Assembly (NCBI RefSeq): GCF_014841125.1
Contig: NZ_JACYTQ010000001.1
Coordinates: 558,001-622,000, forward strand
Length of the DNA: 64,000 nucleotides
Origin: Echinicola arenosa
GTDB lineage: Bacteria > Bacteroidota > Bacteroidia > Cytophagales > Cyclobacteriaceae
Direction: 5' to 3'
Shown piece by piece: positions 46,201 through 55,038 of the stretch. The position numbers and the translations under genes were made by a program. The notes beneath the pieces were generated by a model. It was not told the origin of the DNA, searched no databases, and worked only from the letters and a program-made list of their open reading frames with translations. How positions within the stretch are numbered: the first letter of the stretch is position 1; every line of letters begins with the position of its first letter.

Positions 46201-48266
46201 AACTCAAGGTCCAAGCCCAAATCCATATCCAGATTTTCATCAGTAAAAGCCAATTTGACATTTCCCACACCATGGTTTAATTCCCCTTCAAGCTTCAAAC
46301 CTGAAAAGTCATAACTATTATATTCTAGTTGCTTGAAATCTGAACTCAATTGGGCACTTAGATCTTCTATTGAACTACCATTGCCAGAAGAGTGCAATTC
46401 AAAAGTCAAGGTTCCTAAGCCCATTCCCGGCAACAATTCTTCTAACTTCAATTGATCCCCTTGAAGCTGCGCGTCAAACATCAGCTGATCTTTGCCCATA
46501 AATTTAGCTGCCAAATCTAGACTTCCCTCGGGCATTTTAAGCTCCAATTCTGCAACCAAATCCTCTAGATCACCTTTAGCGTTCCCCTCCAATTCCAATT
46601 TCTCTGGAAATTTCACTCCATAATCAGCCTCATTGACAAACTGACTAAGATCGTTCCTGGTGGTCAAAAACAACATGTCTTCCAGATCAAAGACCAACTT
46701 CTCTGGCTCAATTATGTTTTGAAGAACTCCTTTTACATTTAAGACGGTTTCTTTGCCCCATGAAATATTGGCCTTCTTCAAATTTAAATTGGAAAAGCTT
46801 CCATTTAAATCCAACTCCCCATCAACTTGCTTTTTGGCTAATGCGACAAAGTATGGATTATCCTTCAGGTCAGGAGCAAATGGTAAAGCATCATTAGCAT
46901 TGACTTTTATAACAGAAAGATCCAATGAATACCCTGCTTGATCGGGAGAATTGATCAACTGATCAATTGAATTATAGGTCAAACTCAAATCTCCACTAAC
47001 AGCACTGTTTGCTGCTTTCAAATCCAAATCTGTCAAACTCAATCGCTGATCATCCATACCAAAGTCAAAAGAAAAATTATGGAGGTCAAGCCCGCTACCT
47101 TCCCTAAAGGCCAGATTGTCCAAGAACAATCCTGCAGCTTTTTCATTAAGATAAATTCCCGACACCTTGAAATTAAGGTCATTCAAAGAAATCGCATTAG
47201 CATTAAACACTCCACGAGAGACTTCTTCTTGACCTAGAGAATAAGAAATATCGTTCCTCTCCATTGAAATGGTTTCAACATCTACTGTCCAGTTGGGCAA
47301 CTGAAAAGGAGCTGAACTTTCTTCTAATTTTGTATTGGATGGGGCTGAGGTAGACTTAGGGAGAACAATTGCTATCTTCGAATCTACCAACTCCATTTTT
47401 TTCAAGTTGATCTTCTGTGAGGACAAGTCTGCCTCGGGGAGCTGAACTATAAAACTTCCTAAATCAACCTTTGCACTTATCTCATCAGGAACTGATTCAT
47501 AATCCGCTGCTACATTTTCAATTTTGAAATCATCTATGATAATAAGTGGCATAGGAGTATTTGAGGTTGAATCTTCCTCTGTAGCAGGAAACGGTTTATC
47601 CTGCTTGTAAAAAATTGATGAATTACTAAACTCAAATTCACGTATATAGAACCCCATGTCATTCAAATCAAATTCTTCCATTTTAAGGAACAATTCGCCC
47701 AACTCAACGCGGCTATCAATCCCCATCACGCCATCAGTGTAGCTAAGATCAAAAGCCGTCAATTTAATCGGCCCTAGCTCGATCTCAGGATAAGCCCCCT
47801 GAGCCTGAACAGTGTCTTCTTCAATGGTTGAGGCCGAGTCACTGGACATAAATGCGGCTATTAAAAAGTCAAAGTTGAAAGTCTCTGTTTTTTCATCCCT
47901 TTTCACATTTGCTTTCAGTCCATCCCAATTCAGTTTGGTCAAATGAATATTCCCATTTTTAATCAGTGGTAAAATTTCTACTCCTGTTTCTAACCGATTA
48001 GAATAAACCAAGGTATCTCCTTGTTGGTCTTCTACATAAAGTCCTTGGAGAAATAAATTCCCGAAAAAGGTTACATAAAGTTTGTCAATGGAGACTTCTG
48101 TTTGGGTTTTGTCTTTTACATAGGACACCGCTTTTCCAACAATTACATCCTGCCCCCATGGGCTCCGAACAAAAAGTAAAATTCCGATAATAAAAACCAT
48201 CAATACCAGCAGTATCACCCCCAGTACCTTAAAAATTTTATAAAATATCTTTCTTAGATTATTCAA
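43218..48266 (-). CDS. tamB: Translocation/assembly module protein TamB (AsmA-like, DUF490)
   Basis: 1682 residues. One N-terminal membrane anchor (about 9-31, ILLVLMVFIIGILLFV) is followed by a very long beta-taco/AsmA-like region. The C-terminal DUF490/TamB domain at about 1350-1650 contains SGIYELDKGHYEMSLYNLVSRKF and FGNVNLEYLLTESGRYRIRGFR. TamB bridges inner and outer membrane and is thought to carry phospholipids. The length is usual for the Bacteroidota form. It is the first gene of the tamB-tamL pair and has an exact -7 box upstream (48296-48289). Confidence 0.94.
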   Translation of the reverse strand: MNNLRKIFYKIFKVLGVILLVLMVFIIGILLFVRSPWGQDVIVGKAVSYVKDKTQTEVSIDKLYVTFFGNLFLQGLYVEDQQGDTLVYSNRLETGVEILPLIKNGNIHLTKLNWDGLKANVKRDEKTETFNFDFLIAAFMSSDSASTIEEDTVQAQGAYPEIELGPIKLTAFDLSYTDGVMGIDSRVELGELFLKMEEFDLNDMGFYIREFEFSNSSIFYKQDKPFPATEEDSTSNTPMPLIIIDDFKIENVAADYESVPDEISAKVDLGSFIVQLPEADLSSQKINLKKMELVDSKIAIVLPKSTSAPSNTKLEESSAPFQLPNWTVDVETISMERNDISYSLGQEEVSRGVFNANAISLNDLNFKVSGIYLNEKAAGLFLDNLAFREGSGLDLHNFSFDFGMDDQRLSLTDLDLKAANSAVSGDLSLTYNSIDQLINSPDQAGYSLDLSVIKVNANDALPFAPDLKDNPYFVALAKKQVDGELDLNGSFSNLNLKKANISWGKETVLNVKGVLQNIIEPEKLVFDLEDMLFLTTRNDLSQFVNEADYGVKFPEKLELEGNAKGDLEDLVAELELKMPEGSLDLAAKFMGKDQLMFDAQLQGDQLKLEELLPGMGLGTLTFELHSSGNGSSIEDLSAQLSSDFKQLEYNSYDFSGLKLEGELNHGVGNVKLAFTDENLDMDLGLDLELDSINSHYSANLDLRGANLRALGLTEKDIRARLKLIAEFKGNPESFDATTKIDEGLVVYDERSYPTGHFDLKASVRPDSTSLDISGLMLNGYLRSNASPEQISAGVQRHLQGYLRDSVQVDSLQSDSILTNPVNLDLDLAFKRAPILDQVFIEGLEEMDSVHVSVDFKENEAQLNASVNLPYVQYNDIMLDSLVIDAKGDGRKMNFLLGIGSLDASPLSMGRTVFAANFNNKLLGMKFRSFDVEEQLYSLDAEMKYHGDTVDLHVLPDSLLLNRKIWKVPASNQVLYANKLLQFSDFSFSREGQQLTFSNELNSNVEDQLGVTFKDFQLATIMTLFNPDELLLGGILNGDFIIENPFGATGIVADMNILNLKAMGAELGNLALKAKSSDSKSYDFNLALKDKGIDLDLVGDYVAHENGANLDLNLDINEFKLLVLEELMPENFSEAAGALKGNFKVAGTTSEPKYEGEFAFENAAIKVNTLNSKFSLPTEPLRVDNQGVYFDQVTFKDTEGNNFSLDGTVNTVDPTNLAFDLKLNAQKFQLLNSTREDNDLFYGKANVNADVTISGDMNLPKIDAKLGVNEGTDLTFVIPETQLDIVEREGIVLIVDRDDPNDILTKRSSERTESAFTGMEVKAILEVDPKAIFNVIVDERSGDNLMIAGDADLNLDILPNGQMNLSGIYELDKGHYEMSLYNLVSRKFEIVKGSTISWKGDPMDADLDITASYEVKTSAQDLMATQISGVNNDVAEQYQQRLPFLVYLNVEGELLRPQIFFQLDMPEDEQGALGGNVYTRVQQINEEEGELNRQVFSLLVLQKFMPSTGSDGSGGGTAALARSSVSQMLSSQLNALSSNVLGDSGFELDFDLDSYSGYQGDRTQLNVNASKRLFDDRLIVQVGSQMDIEGSSQDTQNNGAVFGNVNLEYLLTESGRYRIRGFRRNQFESIIDGQLIVTGIAFILNREFNEFRNFWKSEERIERDRQNQIKENSGTEAENDGEK

Positions 48267-48288
48267 GTGCTAAAATTAATTGCTATAT

Positions 48289-48296
48289 CAAAGATA
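48289..48296 (-). promoter_or_regulatory. -7 promoter box of tamB-tamL
   Basis: TATCTTTG on the minus strand, an exact TAnnTTTG, 22 bases before the tamB start. No clear TTG is seen at -33. Confidence 0.5.
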
Positions 48297-48417
48297 ATAA
48301 GTAAAAGGATTCTGGAAAGAATTCATCATTATGACTTCACTATTATGATTTTAAAAGCCCAATATTCGTGCTAAAAAATTTCAAGTCACTTTTCTTTGTC
48401 TGATATATTAATCCATA

Positions 48418-48452
48418 CTAAAAAAGAGAGCAGGACTTGCTCTCTTTTTTAG
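48418..48452 (-). terminator. Rho-independent terminator of the catalase gene
   Basis: 15-bp perfect stem CTAAAAAAGAGAGCA / TGCTCTCTTTTTTAG with a 5-base loop, 28 bases after the katA stop. The tracts are symmetrical. Confidence 0.92.
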
Positions 48453-48480
48453 TCAATTCAACTTTGTATTTTCTAAAATT

Positions 48481-49995
48481 TTAGTGTGCTCCATTCATAG
48501 CAGCCATCACAGCATTTACATTCACACCTAAACCTTCTGCTACTCGAGCTCCAAATTCCTCATCCATTCTGAACCAGTGACAAAGCTGCCTATTGATGAT
48601 TTCATCTTTCTTTGGACCAGAAATACCACTCATTGCACCTATGGTATTTTTAATGGTATTGTCCTGTTCTTCCTTACTCATCACATCTCTGAAAAGTGCC
48701 CTTGGTTGGGAATAATGATCATTGCCTCCAACTTTACTATTTCGATCATACCAATCTGCAATATGATCTCCTAAATCATCCGATGGTTCTTTATAGGAAT
48801 TATCTATTTCAATATCATCAAAACTATTCGGAAAATAGTTTGGTTTCGAACCCTGATTTCCATCAACTCGCATAAAACCATCTCGCTCATAATTGTTTAC
48901 AGCAAAAGGGCAGCGATTAACCGGAATTTGTTCATAGTTAGCACCAAGTCTGTACCTATGTGCATCAGGGTAAGATAAGATTCTTCCTTGAAGCATTTTA
49001 TCGGGACTGTAACTCACTCCATCTACAATGTGCGCTGGAGCAAAAGCAGCCTGTTCTACATCTTGAAAGTAATTATCTGGATTTTTATTTAGCTCCATTT
49101 CCCCTACATCAATTAATGGAAAATCCGCATGAGGCCACACTTTTGTCAAGTCAAAAGGGTTAAAGTCCACTTTCTTAGCTTCCTCCAAACTCATTACTTG
49201 AATTTTTAAATTCCACTTTGGAAAATTTCCATTTTCAATAGCCTCCAACAAATCTCTCTGGGAAAAGTCCATGTCCTTGGATTTCATTTCTGCAGCTTCC
49301 TCATCTGTAAAGTTTTGGACACCTTGGGCTGTCTTGAAGTGAAACTTTACCCATACTTTCTCATTTTTATCATTAATTAAAGAAAAGGTATGTGAACCAT
49401 AGCCATTCATGTGACGAAATCCTTTTGGGGTTCCCCTGTCACTCATCAAAATCAACACCTGATGTAAAGATTCTGGCATCAAAGACCAAAAATCCCACAT
49501 CATAGTCGGTGATTTCATATTAGTATATGGATCTCTTTTTTGAGTATGGATAAAATCGCTGAACTTTTTAGGATCTTTGATAAAAAATATTGGCGTATTG
49601 TTTCCTACCAAGTCCCAGTTACCATCCTCGGTATAAAATTTAACTGCAAACCCTCTAGGGTCCCTTTCGGTATCAGCAGAACCTTTCTCTCCGCCTACTG
49701 TTGAAAACCTTGCAAAAACCTTTGTCTTTTTACCTACCTTGTTGAACAATTTGGCTTTGGTATATTTACTGATATCATTGGTCACCGTGAAGGTTCCAAA
49801 AGCTCCTGACCCTTTTGCGTGAACTACCCGTTCAGGAATTCTTTCCCTATTGAAATGGGCCATTTTCTCATGCAATATATAATCTTCCAAAAGGATTGGA
49901 CCTCTTGGTCCTACGGATTTCGTATTATCATTTTCCACGTAAATCCTTCCGGATGCGGTGGAAAGTTTATTGTGTTTTCTTTCTTCTGACATCAT
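48481..49995 (-). CDS. katA: Haem catalase (small-subunit, clade 3 type)
   Basis: 504 residues. Catalytic His59 in [14 protein letters not shown], Asn132 in [11 protein letters not shown], and the proximal haem Tyr342 in [15 protein letters not shown]. Length and motifs fit the clade 3 monofunctional catalases, which turn hydrogen peroxide into water and oxygen. No signal peptide, so cytoplasmic. Single gene with its own terminator. An OxyR-like site lies 66-101 bases upstream, so peroxide induction is likely. Confidence 0.96.
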   Translation of the reverse strand: MMSEERKHNKLSTASGRIYVENDNTKSVGPRGPILLEDYILHEKMAHFNRERIPERVVHAKGSGAFGTFTVTNDISKYTKAKLFNKVGKKTKVFARFSTVGGEKGSADTERDPRGFAVKFYTEDGNWDLVGNNTPIFFIKDPKKFSDFIHTQKRDPYTNMKSPTMMWDFWSLMPESLHQVLILMSDRGTPKGFRHMNGYGSHTFSLINDKNEKVWVKFHFKTAQGVQNFTDEEAAEMKSKDMDFSQRDLLEAIENGNFPKWNLKIQVMSLEEAKKVDFNPFDLTKVWPHADFPLIDVGEMELNKNPDNYFQDVEQAAFAPAHIVDGVSYSPDKMLQGRILSYPDAHRYRLGANYEQIPVNRCPFAVNNYERDGFMRVDGNQGSKPNYFPNSFDDIEIDNSYKEPSDDLGDHIADWYDRNSKVGGNDHYSQPRALFRDVMSKEEQDNTIKNTIGAMSGISGPKKDEIINRQLCHWFRMDEEFGARVAEGLGVNVNAVMAAMNGAH

Positions 49996-50060
49996 GTTTG
50001 TTTTTAGGTTCTTGATCTTTTTTATGGTATGAATATACTTATTAAAAACATATAGTTAAA

Positions 50061-50096
50061 ATTGATAATTTCTATAAAATCATAGTAAAAAACTAT
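50061..50096 (-). promoter_or_regulatory. Candidate OxyR operator upstream of katA
   Basis: The pattern ATTG-N7-CTAT-N6-ATAG-N7-CTAT closely follows the four-part OxyR consensus ATAG-N7-CTAT-N7-ATAG-N7-CTAT. It has one base change, and the central spacer is one base short. It lies 66-101 bases upstream of the catalase start, the usual activator position. No oxyR gene is in the window. Confidence 0.5.
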
Positions 50097-50272
50097 ATCT
50101 ATTCCACTTCTGAAATCATCTCAAATTCACATTCATTATTACTTATTGCTGACCATCATCCCACAGAAAGCAGGCCAAAAAATAATATTAACAGAAAAGA
50201 TAAATCCACAGAAGTCTGTCATTTTGTCGGTATTTTATTAATTTCGCATCTCAAATTGATTGAAAGAGTGCT

Positions 50273-51733
50273 ATGGAGAATATTATTAAGGATATTGACA
50301 TAATTCCTGCTGAAGAGGCGCAGGCATGTGATTTCAAAACCACAGAAGAGGAGAATACAGGAAAGCATAAAAAGCTATATATAGAAAGTTATGGCTGTCA
50401 AATGAATTTCTCTGACAGTGAAATTGTCGCCTCCATCATGAAAGAGAATGGTTTCGACACCACTTCTAATTTTGAGCAGGCAGATGTCATTTTCCTGAAC
50501 ACCTGTTCTATTCGCGAAAAAGCCGAACTGACAGTTAGAAAAAGATTATCCCAATTCAATACGATTAAGAGAGAAAAGCCTGAACTTACCATAGGTGTTT
50601 TGGGCTGCATGGCAGAAAGGCTCAAAGATAAATTACTTGAGGAAGAAAAGTTGGTTGATGTAGTCGTTGGACCTGATGCATACCGTGACCTACCCAACTT
50701 GGTTAAAGTGGCCGAAGAAGGAGACAAAGGCGTCAATACTTTCCTGTCAAGAGAAGAAACCTATGCGGATATATCACCAGTAAGGCTAAACTCGAATGGG
50801 TTGACAGCATTTATTTCCATCATGCGCGGATGTGATAATATGTGTTCCTTTTGTGTGGTTCCTTTTACCAGAGGCAGGGAAAGAAGCCGTGATCCGCATT
50901 CTATAGTAAGAGAGGCTCAGGCATTGTTTGACCAAGGATACCGAGAGGTCACACTTTTAGGTCAGAATGTAGACAGCTATAAATGGTCTCCTGAAGAAAA
51001 CAATAAAGCCAGACTGAACAAACAAAAAGAGGCTGTCAGCGAAGTAATCAACTTCGCAAACCTATTGGAAATGGTTGCCAAGGTAAGTCCTTTATTGAGA
51101 GTGAGGTTCTCCACCTCTCACCCTAAGGACATAACAGATGAAGTACTTTATACCATGAAAAAGTATGATAATATCTGTAAATACATCCACTTACCTGTCC
51201 AAAGCGGGAACAGCCGAGTTTTGGATATGATGAACAGAACTTATGACCGCGAATGGTATTTGGAAAGGGTGGCCAAAATCAGAGAAATACTGGGACAGGA
51301 ATGTGGCATTTCCTCCGATATGATCGCAGGTTTCTGTACTGAAACCGAAGAAGAACACCAAGAGACATTGAGCTTAATGGACATCGTGAAGTATGACTTC
51401 TCTTATATGTTCTATTATTCTGAACGACCTGGTACACTTGCGGCAAAAAAATATGAGGACGACATTCCCTTGGACACCAAAAAAAGAAGACTTCAAGAAA
51501 TCATCAACAAACAGTCACAGCACTCTTTGGAGAGAAACCAATTGGACATAGGGCAAATCCAGCAAATCCTTGTGGAAGGTACCAGCAAAAGATCCGAAGA
51601 TCAGCTCAAGGGAAGAAATTCTGCCAATAAGGTGGTAATTATTCCTAAAGGAAATGTTCAAAAAGGAGATTATGTCCAAGTAAAAATCACGGATTGTACA
51701 GCTGCCACCCTCTTTGGTGAAGTGGTTTCCTGA
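50273..51733 (+). CDS. miaB: tRNA-2-methylthio-N6-dimethylallyladenosine synthase
   Basis: 486 residues. The N-terminal UPF0004 domain has cluster-binding Cys42 (SYGCQMNF), Cys78 (NTCSI) and Cys112 (GCMAERL). The radical SAM core has Cys187-x3-Cys191-x2-Cys194 (CDNMCSFC). A C-terminal TRAM domain ends the protein. It methylthiolates i6A37 of tRNAs reading UNN codons. It starts the block miaB - sigma-54 activator - lptE - unknown - secG, with 23 bases to the next gene. Confidence 0.97.
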   Translation: MENIIKDIDIIPAEEAQACDFKTTEEENTGKHKKLYIESYGCQMNFSDSEIVASIMKENGFDTTSNFEQADVIFLNTCSIREKAELTVRKRLSQFNTIKREKPELTIGVLGCMAERLKDKLLEEEKLVDVVVGPDAYRDLPNLVKVAEEGDKGVNTFLSREETYADISPVRLNSNGLTAFISIMRGCDNMCSFCVVPFTRGRERSRDPHSIVREAQALFDQGYREVTLLGQNVDSYKWSPEENNKARLNKQKEAVSEVINFANLLEMVAKVSPLLRVRFSTSHPKDITDEVLYTMKKYDNICKYIHLPVQSGNSRVLDMMNRTYDREWYLERVAKIREILGQECGISSDMIAGFCTETEEEHQETLSLMDIVKYDFSYMFYYSERPGTLAAKKYEDDIPLDTKKRRLQEIINKQSQHSLERNQLDIGQIQQILVEGTSKRSEDQLKGRNSANKVVIIPKGNVQKGDYVQVKITDCTAATLFGEVVS

Positions 51734-51756
51734 TTTTAACAAACTCTAAAAAGTCT

Positions 51757-53055
51757 ATGATTAGCGACACTGAGGTACTATCTGTAAAGCAACGATTTGG
51801 AATAATTGGCAACAGTTCTTTGCTTAACCATGCCATAAGAGTGGCCATGCAAGCAGCACCAACTGACATGACCGTACTTATTACCGGTGAAAGTGGTAGT
51901 GGTAAAGAGTCTTTTTCCAAAATTATCCATTCCATTAGCACGAGAAAGCACGGCAAATTCATCGCTATAAATTGTGGCGCAATTCCCGAGGGCACGATTG
52001 ACTCAGAGCTTTTTGGTCACGAAAAGGGATCTTTTACTGGTGCCCATGAGGCAAGAAAAGGTTACTTTGAAGTGACGGACGGCGGTTCCATATTTCTGGA
52101 TGAAATAGGTGAAATGCCTTTAGGAACACAAGCTAGGCTGTTAAGGGTTTTGGAAAACGGTGAGTTTATCAAGGTAGGCTCCTCAAAGGTCCAAAAGACC
52201 AATGTCAGAGTCATCGCTGCCACCAACGTGAACTTGATCAAAGCTGTTGAAAAAGGAAAATTCAGAGAAGATCTTTATTATAGACTTAATACTGTACCTA
52301 TCTACGTTCCGCCGCTTCGTGAACGTGGAGATGACATTATTTTGCTTTTCAGGAAATTCACCACAGACTTTTCGGAAAAATACAAGGTAAAACCCATCTC
52401 ACTTGACCATGAAGCAAAGGAATTGCTGCTAAAATTTCCTTTTAAAGGAAATATCCGGCAATTAAAAAATTTAGCTGAGCAAATCTCGTTATTGGAAGAG
52501 GATCGAGAGGTGAATGCCATCACATTGGCCAAGTATTTGCCTTCTAACGAATCAAACTTACCTGCCCCATTTGGTCAGAACATGGGCAAATCAGGAGAAG
52601 GTTCTAGTGATTTTTCAGAAAGGGAAATCCTATATAAGGTGTTGTTTGACATGAAGAAAGACATGACCGACTTAAAGAAGTTAGTTCTGGATTCTTATCA
52701 GTCCGGTGGACTGAATCAAAACATCATTAAGAAGCACCATTCACTTTTCGAAGACATGGATGATTCAGTTTCGTTTGAAGACACTCCTTCCAACAAACCA
52801 TCCTCGTCCATGCCTATTGTATTGGAGTCTAACTCATCAAACCCTTCTCAGCAGGAAAATTATGATGATGAAGGCATTGAAGACATCCTTCATGAAGAAG
52901 ATGACAACTCCCTTTCCATTGAGAAAAAAGAGAAAGAGTTGATCGTAAAGGCACTTAGAAAACATAACAATAAGAGAAAGTATGCCGCTCAGGATTTGGG
53001 AATTTCAGAAAGGACCTTGTACCGTAAAATCAAACAGTATGATATCAGTGAGTAA
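51757..53055 (+). CDS. Sigma-54-dependent transcriptional activator without receiver domain
   Basis: 432 residues. The AAA+ domain starts almost at the N-terminus. Walker A is GESGSGKE (44-51, GTGKE in most relatives). The sigma-54 contact loop is GSFTGA (91-96, a conservative variant of GAFTGA), and Walker B is GGSIFLDEIGEM (109-120). The sensor and arginine-finger region follows. After a long acidic Ser-rich linker (about 265-385) comes a Fis-type helix-turn-helix (KYAAQDLGISERTLYRKIKQY). With no input domain, activity must be set by expression, partners or the linker. The gene overlaps lptE by 17 bases, suggesting envelope-related control. Confidence 0.93.
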   Translation: MISDTEVLSVKQRFGIIGNSSLLNHAIRVAMQAAPTDMTVLITGESGSGKESFSKIIHSISTRKHGKFIAINCGAIPEGTIDSELFGHEKGSFTGAHEARKGYFEVTDGGSIFLDEIGEMPLGTQARLLRVLENGEFIKVGSSKVQKTNVRVIAATNVNLIKAVEKGKFREDLYYRLNTVPIYVPPLRERGDDIILLFRKFTTDFSEKYKVKPISLDHEAKELLLKFPFKGNIRQLKNLAEQISLLEEDREVNAITLAKYLPSNESNLPAPFGQNMGKSGEGSSDFSEREILYKVLFDMKKDMTDLKKLVLDSYQSGGLNQNIIKKHHSLFEDMDDSVSFEDTPSNKPSSSMPIVLESNSSNPSQQENYDDEGIEDILHEEDDNSLSIEKKEKELIVKALRKHNNKRKYAAQDLGISERTLYRKIKQYDISE

Positions 53056-53584
53056 AAGTAAGTTCTTTCTCGTTTTGATTTGCCTTCCAATAGTTTTTCT
53101 CACAGCTTGCAAGGTGGAATACAGTTTTACTGGAACAACTCTGGATTATAATGTTACTCAAACATTTTCGGTAGCTAACTTCTTCAATGATTCAGGAGGA
53201 GGCCCTGCCAATATGGGTCAAAACTTCACAGAATCATTAAAAGATTATTTCCAAAGAAACACCCAGCTAGAGTTGGTACAATCAAGTGGTGACCTTCAGT
53301 TTGAGGGAGCCATTACCAGATACTCGGTCACTCCGCAGGCAACCGTTACCAGTACAGACCCAAATATCCCTGACAGGGCTGGGCAGATGCGTTTAACGAT
53401 CGCTGTAGAAGTCAATTACATGAACTTGTCCAATGAAGAAGAGGATACTAAAAAGACATTTTCTTTCTATCAGGACTACGACCCGAGGACAACTTCATCA
53501 TTAGAGGTAGAAAGTGATTTGATCGAAGTAATCTTTGAAAACATCATTCAGGATATTTTCACCTCTACTGTGGCTAATTGGTAA
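53039..53584 (+). CDS. lptE: LptE-like LPS-assembly lipoprotein
   Basis: 181 residues from ATG 53039, chosen because it opens a lipoprotein signal with lipobox LTAC (Cys24). The longer frame from 52982 runs inside the activator gene. The mature part has the LptE pattern of Bacteroidota: CKVEYSFTGTTLDYN, then ANMGQNFTESLKDYF and LQFEGAITRYSVTPQA. It would plug the LptD barrel and help insert LPS into the outer membrane. It overlaps the upstream activator gene by 17 bases. Confidence 0.9.
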   Translation: MISVSKSKFFLVLICLPIVFLTACKVEYSFTGTTLDYNVTQTFSVANFFNDSGGGPANMGQNFTESLKDYFQRNTQLELVQSSGDLQFEGAITRYSVTPQATVTSTDPNIPDRAGQMRLTIAVEVNYMNLSNEEEDTKKTFSFYQDYDPRTTSSLEVESDLIEVIFENIIQDIFTSTVANW

Positions 53585-53623
53585 ATTTCTTTAAATTAGG
53601 AACAGAATCAAAACCAAAAACTT

Positions 53624-54502
53624 GTGAACGCAGCTCAACTTTTAAGCCTCATCAAAAACAGTAATTCCCTGTCCAAGGAAGATTTCAGAGCCTTGATTAA
53701 GCTACATGAAACATTTCCTTACTTTTTAGTCCCCAAAGTACTGGCTGCAAAGTATGAGCAAAAAATATCAAATGGAGAATCAAAAGAGTTACTTCATTGG
53801 GCTGCAGTTCAAAGCCCAGACAGATCTTGGCTAAAGTCCTTAATTGAAGAAGACATTTCTTTCGTTAGCTTAAAAGACATCACTTTAGAAAAGAGCCCTG
53901 CAAATCTTAAATCCGAAACACAACCTAAAAAAGAGGAAAGTCAAGCCATACCTCAAGCAGAAAAACAAGCTGAAGTACCTGAAGAAATAACAAGCAGGGC
54001 TGAGGTTTTAAAAAGACTGGAAGAAAATCTCACCAAGCTAAGAAAGCAAGAGGAAAAGCCCCTTTCCAAAACTGAAGAAAAAACTGCTTCCACCAAGCCC
54101 ACATCAGAGGAAGGAAAAGCAAATCCCAATACAAAAAATCCCCCTAGGCTTTCAACTAGGAGAAAAAAGATGGGTGATGACCTTATAGAGACCATCAAGA
54201 AAAAAGAGAAAAAGGTTATTAAGGATGCCAAAAAGAAAGAACAGATTGACATCATTAAAGCCTTCAGTAAAAAGGAGATCAAGTTGGCTACTATCAAGGA
54301 AAACGAAGACATCGCTAAACTTCAGGACTTGTCAGTACAAAGCACCCAACTGAATGACAACCTTTTATCTGAGTCTTATGCCAAATTGCTGGTTAAACAG
54401 GGCAAAAAAGATAAAGCGGTTGAAATTTATCGGAAATTAAGTTTGAAGTTTCCGAAGAAAAAGACTTATTTTGCGGACTTAATAAAAGAATTAAAAGATT
54501 AA
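53624..54502 (+). CDS. Uncharacterised charged protein in the lptE-secG operon
   Basis: 292 residues starting at GTG (53624). The N-terminal helical domain (LLSLIKNSNSLSKEDFRALIKLHETFPYF) is followed by a low-complexity Lys/Glu/Pro linker (about 95-190). The C-terminal TPR-like pair reads ESYAKLLVKQGKKDKAVEIYRKL. No signal peptide or membrane segment. I know of such proteins between lptE and secG in Bacteroidota but not of a function. It probably acts as a cytoplasmic scaffold, by inference from the repeats. Confidence 0.75.
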   Translation: MNAAQLLSLIKNSNSLSKEDFRALIKLHETFPYFLVPKVLAAKYEQKISNGESKELLHWAAVQSPDRSWLKSLIEEDISFVSLKDITLEKSPANLKSETQPKKEESQAIPQAEKQAEVPEEITSRAEVLKRLEENLTKLRKQEEKPLSKTEEKTASTKPTSEEGKANPNTKNPPRLSTRRKKMGDDLIETIKKKEKKVIKDAKKKEQIDIIKAFSKKEIKLATIKENEDIAKLQDLSVQSTQLNDNLLSESYAKLLVKQGKKDKAVEIYRKLSLKFPKKKTYFADLIKELKD

Positions 54503-54513
54503 AATCAATAAAT

Positions 54514-54870
54514 ATGTTTACTTTATTAATCAGCATCATCATCGTTTTGGCCGTGTTATTGGTTCTAGTGATCTTGGGTCAAAACTCTAAAGGCGGTGTT
54601 GGCGCGGCATTTGGAGGAAGCGCTTCTCAAATCATGGGAGTTACCAAAACCGGTAATATTCTTGAAAAATCTACTTGGGTACTTGCGATAGCCATATTGA
54701 TTCTTTCCCTTGGAACTTCTGCATTCTTGGAAAGCAACAATGGTACCACGGATGAATTTACTTCTCCAAACATTGAAAGTGCCAAGGAGCAAATGATAAC
54801 TCCTACTTTTGGTGATGACCAAAGTATACTTCCAGCAGAAGAAGAATCTGAAGCAGACACAGCACAATAA
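54514..54870 (+). CDS. secG: Preprotein translocase subunit SecG
   Basis: 118 residues with two membrane segments (about 3-22 and 52-70) and the SecG loop LVILGQNSKGGVGAAFGGSASQIMG between them. A soluble acidic C-terminal tail follows. Part of the SecYEG channel. 11 bases after the previous gene; the block ends at a terminator. Confidence 0.95.
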   Translation: MFTLLISIIIVLAVLLVLVILGQNSKGGVGAAFGGSASQIMGVTKTGNILEKSTWVLAIAILILSLGTSAFLESNNGTTDEFTSPNIESAKEQMITPTFGDDQSILPAEEESEADTAQ

Positions 54871-54894
54871 GCAATAAGAATCACAACAAATTAT

Positions 54895-54922
54895 AAGCCT
54901 GATCGTTGATCGGGCTTTTTTA
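54895..54922 (+). terminator. Rho-independent terminator of secG
   Basis: Stem AAGCCTGATC / GATCGGGCTT (one G-T pair), 3-base loop, T run. Confidence 0.9.
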
Positions 54923-54972
54923 TTTTCATAGAATTAATCAATCTAAAGAAATGTTAATTTGTGCCCTATCCC

Positions 54973-55003
54973 TTGGTAGAGTGGCTTTTTAGCACTACCT
55001 TTT
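54973..55003 (+). promoter_or_regulatory. Candidate promoter of the sterol-desaturase family gene
   Basis: TTG (54973-54975), 20 bases, then TACCTTTT (54996-55003), one base from TAnnTTTG, 36 bases before the ATG. Confidence 0.5.
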
Positions 55004-55038
55004 AGTTTAGCTTTATTTTAATCACTAAAAGTTATTTT

